Assembly: GCA_964434105.1 (NCBI GenBank)
Contig: CAYSTJ010000018.1
Coordinates: forward strand, 11,949-75,948
Length of the DNA: 64,000 nucleotides
Source of the DNA: CAYNST01 sp964434105
GTDB lineage: Bacteria > Pseudomonadota > Gammaproteobacteria > Pseudomonadales > Cellvibrionaceae
Direction of reading: 5' to 3'
The notes under the pieces: generated by a model
Told to the model about the DNA's origin: nothing
Database searches by the model: none
What the model saw: the letters and a program-made list of their open reading frames with translations, nothing else
Program-made: the position numbers and the translations under genes
Shown: piece after piece, positions 61,283 through 64,000 of the stretch
Numbering within the stretch: the stretch's first letter is position 1
How the letters are laid out: the number at the start of each line of letters is the position of its first letter

Positions 61283-61355
61283 TATGCCGACGTTTCCATG
61301 GAACGTGCACGGCGAGCGCTGCAATCCATCTTTTACCAGGCCGGCCCCGTCCATT

Positions 61356-63113
61356 ATGATCCATGTTTCCGCTATCGTTAGAAAATGTATGCAACCCCTT
61401 CTTTGGCTGCACAGCTTTCTGCTGCTGACCATGTTCGGCCTTTGCAGCACCAGTGCGGGCGCTGAGCCGGTGGACCGGATTCGCCTTAACCAGATCGGTT
61501 ATCTGCCCCTGGCGCCCAAACTGGCCGTCGTGCCGGATGGTGGTGGAGCAGAATTCTGGCTGGTGGATGTTACGTCCGGCACGGAAGTATTGCGTGGACC
61601 ACTCGGTCGGGCGCAGCGTTGGGACGCGGCCGGCGAAACCGTTAGAACCGCCGATTTCTCCGCATTCACCAAACCCGGGCGCTATCAGGTGAGGGTGTCG
61701 ACTTTCGCCGATTCAATGCCGTTTGATATTCGGGACAATATCTATGACGATCTGCTGAAAGCCAGCATAAAGGCTTTTTATTTCAATCGCGCCAGTGTGG
61801 GGCTGGAGGAGCGGTTTGCCGGTATTTACAGTCGTCCGGCTGGTCACCCCGATACGCTGGTCTATATCCATCCACAGGCGGCGTCGGGCGAACGCCCAGC
61901 CAACACCGTTGTTGCCTCCCCAAAAGGCTGGTACGACGCGGGCGATTACAACAAGTACGTGGTCAACTCCGGAATAACGCTATACACGCTCCTGAAAGCG
62001 TTGGAAGACCATACCGACTATTTCCAGAATCTGACCTTGAATGTCCCGGAATCTGCCAGTCCGCTACCGGATTTACTCGCGGAAATTCTCTGGAATCTCG
62101 ACTGGCTTGAAACCATGCAGGATCCGTTTGACGGGGGTGTGTACCACAAGCTCAGTACGCTGCGCTTTTCCGACGCGGTCATGCCACATACATTGATGCA
62201 GCCCCGCTTCATGATGCCTAAAAGTACGGCTGCAACATTGAACTATGCGGCTGTCATGGCCATGGCCGCACGGGTATTGAAGCCCTGGCGTCAGCTTCTG
62301 CCGGGGCGGCTGGACCGCTATAACCAGGCAGCCCTGGCGGCATGGCAATGGGCCGAAGTCAACCCGCGCCGGCAGTATCTGCAGCCGGATGGCGTTAATA
62401 CCGGCCTGTATGCCCAGGTCAATGAGGATTGGCTGGACGAACGTCTGTGGGCCGCTACCGAGCTGTACCTGACGACCGGCGACAAGCGCTTTTTGAAACG
62501 TATTGCATTGCCGGCATCCCTGCAGGTGCCCTACTGGGCTGAGGTGGATGCGCTGGCGATTTACTCGTTACTTGGCGCAGAGCGAACCCCCCGGAAGCTG
62601 CGCCGCCAGGCGCTGACGCTGCTCACACAGGCAGCCGATGAGATCCTGCGGCATTACGAACAGTCCGGGTATCGGGTACCCCTGGTTAACGATGATTTTG
62701 TATGGGGCAGTAATGCCGTGGCCATGAACAAGGCGTTGTTGTTGCTGTACGCTGAACGGATGGATGGGTCCCGTGAGTACCGGGTCGCGGCACGGGCTTT
62801 ACTGGATTATATTCTGGGCCGCAATCCGGTTGGGTATTCATACGTGACCGGCTATGGCAGTCGATCCCCCATGCAGCCCCATCACCGGATTTCCGCCGCA
62901 GACGACATCACCCGGCCGGTACCCGGCTTTTTGGTGGGGGGTCCCCAGGCGGGGGCGCCGGACGGGTGCGAATACCCATCGCCGTTACCTGCCAGATCCT
63001 GGCTGGATGACTGGTGCAGTTATTCGACCAACGAAGTGGCCATTAACTGGAATGCGCCGCTGGTGTACGTCGTCGCCGCCCTGCGTACCGAGACCGCCCC
63101 GGAGCGAAAGTAA
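61356..63113 (+). CDS. GH9 family glycoside hydrolase with N-terminal Ig-like domain
   Basis: The 585-residue product starts at ATG 61356, chosen because the n-region then contains Arg and Lys before the hydrophobic core (VRKCMQPLLWLHSFLLLTM); ATG 61284 and 61389 are alternatives. The signal sequence ends near STSAGA|EP. An Ig-like CelD_N-type domain (IRLNQIGYLPLAPKLAVV) precedes the GH9 catalytic domain: D194 and D197 in GWYDAGDYNKY, SPMQPHHR and E560 in STNEVAINWN. GH9 enzymes are endoglucanases or cellodextrinases. No carbohydrate-binding module or lipobox is visible. Confidence 0.9.
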   Translation: MIHVSAIVRKCMQPLLWLHSFLLLTMFGLCSTSAGAEPVDRIRLNQIGYLPLAPKLAVVPDGGGAEFWLVDVTSGTEVLRGPLGRAQRWDAAGETVRTADFSAFTKPGRYQVRVSTFADSMPFDIRDNIYDDLLKASIKAFYFNRASVGLEERFAGIYSRPAGHPDTLVYIHPQAASGERPANTVVASPKGWYDAGDYNKYVVNSGITLYTLLKALEDHTDYFQNLTLNVPESASPLPDLLAEILWNLDWLETMQDPFDGGVYHKLSTLRFSDAVMPHTLMQPRFMMPKSTAATLNYAAVMAMAARVLKPWRQLLPGRLDRYNQAALAAWQWAEVNPRRQYLQPDGVNTGLYAQVNEDWLDERLWAATELYLTTGDKRFLKRIALPASLQVPYWAEVDALAIYSLLGAERTPRKLRRQALTLLTQAADEILRHYEQSGYRVPLVNDDFVWGSNAVAMNKALLLLYAERMDGSREYRVAARALLDYILGRNPVGYSYVTGYGSRSPMQPHHRISAADDITRPVPGFLVGGPQAGAPDGCEYPSPLPARSWLDDWCSYSTNEVAINWNAPLVYVVAALRTETAPERK

Positions 63114-63322
63114 GCGTCACACCGTGACGCCACTGTCGAAGCCCCTATTGTTCCATGCCCCCTGAATTTTAATGGCAGAGCACGGTGTTCCCGCAAAATT
63201 TTCTATTGCGCCTGAAGTCGAAAAATACATTGGGCCGTGTGTAGGCCCAGCCAGTGTACGCGTCGCGCTGGCCTGGATCGTTTCCTGCTATCTGTCTGAA
63301 AATGCCGATAGGGGGGAGGTCA

Positions 63323-64000
63323 ATGCGACATCGAAAAGCCGTGCTGGTAACCGCTGTCATCGTGTCATTGCCTATATGGCTGGTGGCAATCGGAATGCTT
63401 TTCGTGCAGACGCATGGGTTCAGTGAATATATCAGCCAGCGGCTTGGCGAGCAGTGGGGCCGTCAGGTCCAATGGCGCCACCCCCTGACCATAGACTGGT
63501 CACTGACCCCGGTACTCACCGTTACCGATCTGCAAGTGGCCGACGCGGACTGGTCGGCGCGTGACCAGATGTTGACGGCTGACAGGATCACAATCGGCAT
63601 CGCGCCGCTGCGTCTGCTGCGCGGCGTTATCGCGATCGAACACCTGCGGATCGATGCGGCGCAGCTGCATCTGGTGTTGTCTCCGGATAACGGAAACAAC
63701 TGGGACCCGTTTCTACCGGCTGATATGCCCGACGAACCGGCTATGGCGACGCGCATCGGCGACGTCATTTTGCAGCGTACGTCTATTCGCTTTTCAGCTT
63801 CCGAAAAAGAGACGGACATTCATGTCGAGGTGGACAACAGCGCTGAACAATCACTGCGAATAAATGTGAAGGGGGAGATTCGCGGCGAATCTTTCGTTGC
63901 CCGCGTTGCCGGGGAACCGATAGCGGCAGAGGCCGGACGCATATCCGATACGGATGCCAACTACCGGTTACAGGGTGATGCAAGCTGGCGGGATCATCAG
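63323..64000 (+). CDS. AsmA-family protein, 3' end cut off by the window
   Basis: ATG 63323 follows GGGGGGAGGT and opens a frame to the right edge (226 codons visible). It starts MRHRKAVLVTAVIVSLPIWL, an N-terminal membrane anchor, followed by AsmA-type text (QVQWRHPLTIDWSLTPVLTVTDLQV, AAQLHLVLSPDNGNNWD). AsmA proteins are envelope proteins of the bridge-like lipid transfer group. The gene at the left edge may be of the same broad type. Confidence 0.8.
   Translation, partial: MRHRKAVLVTAVIVSLPIWLVAIGMLFVQTHGFSEYISQRLGEQWGRQVQWRHPLTIDWSLTPVLTVTDLQVADADWSARDQMLTADRITIGIAPLRLLRGVIAIEHLRIDAAQLHLVLSPDNGNNWDPFLPADMPDEPAMATRIGDVILQRTSIRFSASEKETDIHVEVDNSAEQSLRINVKGEIRGESFVARVAGEPIAAEAGRISDTDANYRLQGDASWRDHQ

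Noticed and set aside
63172..63426. 84-codon open frame after GH9
   Set aside because: It overlaps the AsmA start, has no family resemblance and no convincing ribosome-binding site.

Overview
The window is a stretch of ordinary chromosome from a gammaproteobacterium, most likely of the Pseudomonadales/Cellvibrionales kind. This is inferred from gene content and order, not from a search: lptD-surA-pdxA-rsmA-apaG-apaH lies divergent to amgK-murU as in Pseudomonas, a Pseudomonas-type fpr lies divergent to a FinR-like LysR gene, a DnaT-domain protein is paired with a lambda-P-like protein, and there are two cellulase-type glycoside hydrolases. No rRNA, tRNA, CRISPR array, prophage or complete insertion sequence was seen.

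Layout. 1-5.8 kb: the end of an AsmA/DUF748-like envelope protein, parC, a small PilZ protein, and a leftward dnaT-P replication pair. 6-12 kb: a NADAR protein overlapping radA, a CotH-type lipoprotein, a second PilZ protein, and ettA. 12.4-20.7 kb: glyA-nrdR-ribD-ribE-ribBA-ribH-nusB-thiL-pgpA-ribA, the riboflavin/one-carbon/thiamine block. 20.8-31.7 kb: dxs and the envelope/cofactor operon, then the MurNAc recycling pair amgK-murU. 31.7-33.6 kb: a STAS-like protein, an M48 peptidase and two TM2 proteins. 33.7-36.5 kb: rpsF-rpsR-rplI-dnaB. 36.5-44.3 kb: panC, panD, acs, ppnN, smrA-like, trmO and a TPR metalloprotease-like protein. 44.3-49.8 kb: a periplasmic solute-binding-like protein, a histidine kinase and a REC/EAL cyclic-di-GMP protein. 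49.9-54 kb: a YigZ protein, a lipoprotein, a CRP-like regulator, finR-like and fpr. 54-64 kb: GH5, carAB-greA, a membrane protein, GH9 and the start of an AsmA protein.

The most unusual content is between the genes. Family A elements (four copies plus one fragment; ends GTAACTATTCAGC/GCTGAATAGTTAC) are flanked by 8-bp target duplications. One duplication is perfect and two match at 7 of 8 bases, so the family behaves as a non-autonomous transposable element with IS66-like ends. Family B elements (three copies; ends GGGTCTGTTGAC) are long fold-back sequences. At thiL and yigZ the outer end of a family B element carries an ATG that reads in frame into the gene, so both proteins can begin with an element-encoded M(M/I)..KRQQTL peptide. 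In yigZ I see no other plausible start.

Other features worth attention are a DnaT protein with three DNA-binding repeats in an operon with a phage-P-like loader, a NADAR gene translationally overlapping radA, a RibBA with a degenerate RibA half beside an intact ribA, a degenerate GGDTF domain fused to an intact EAL domain, and a probable S6:S18-type leader in front of rpsF.
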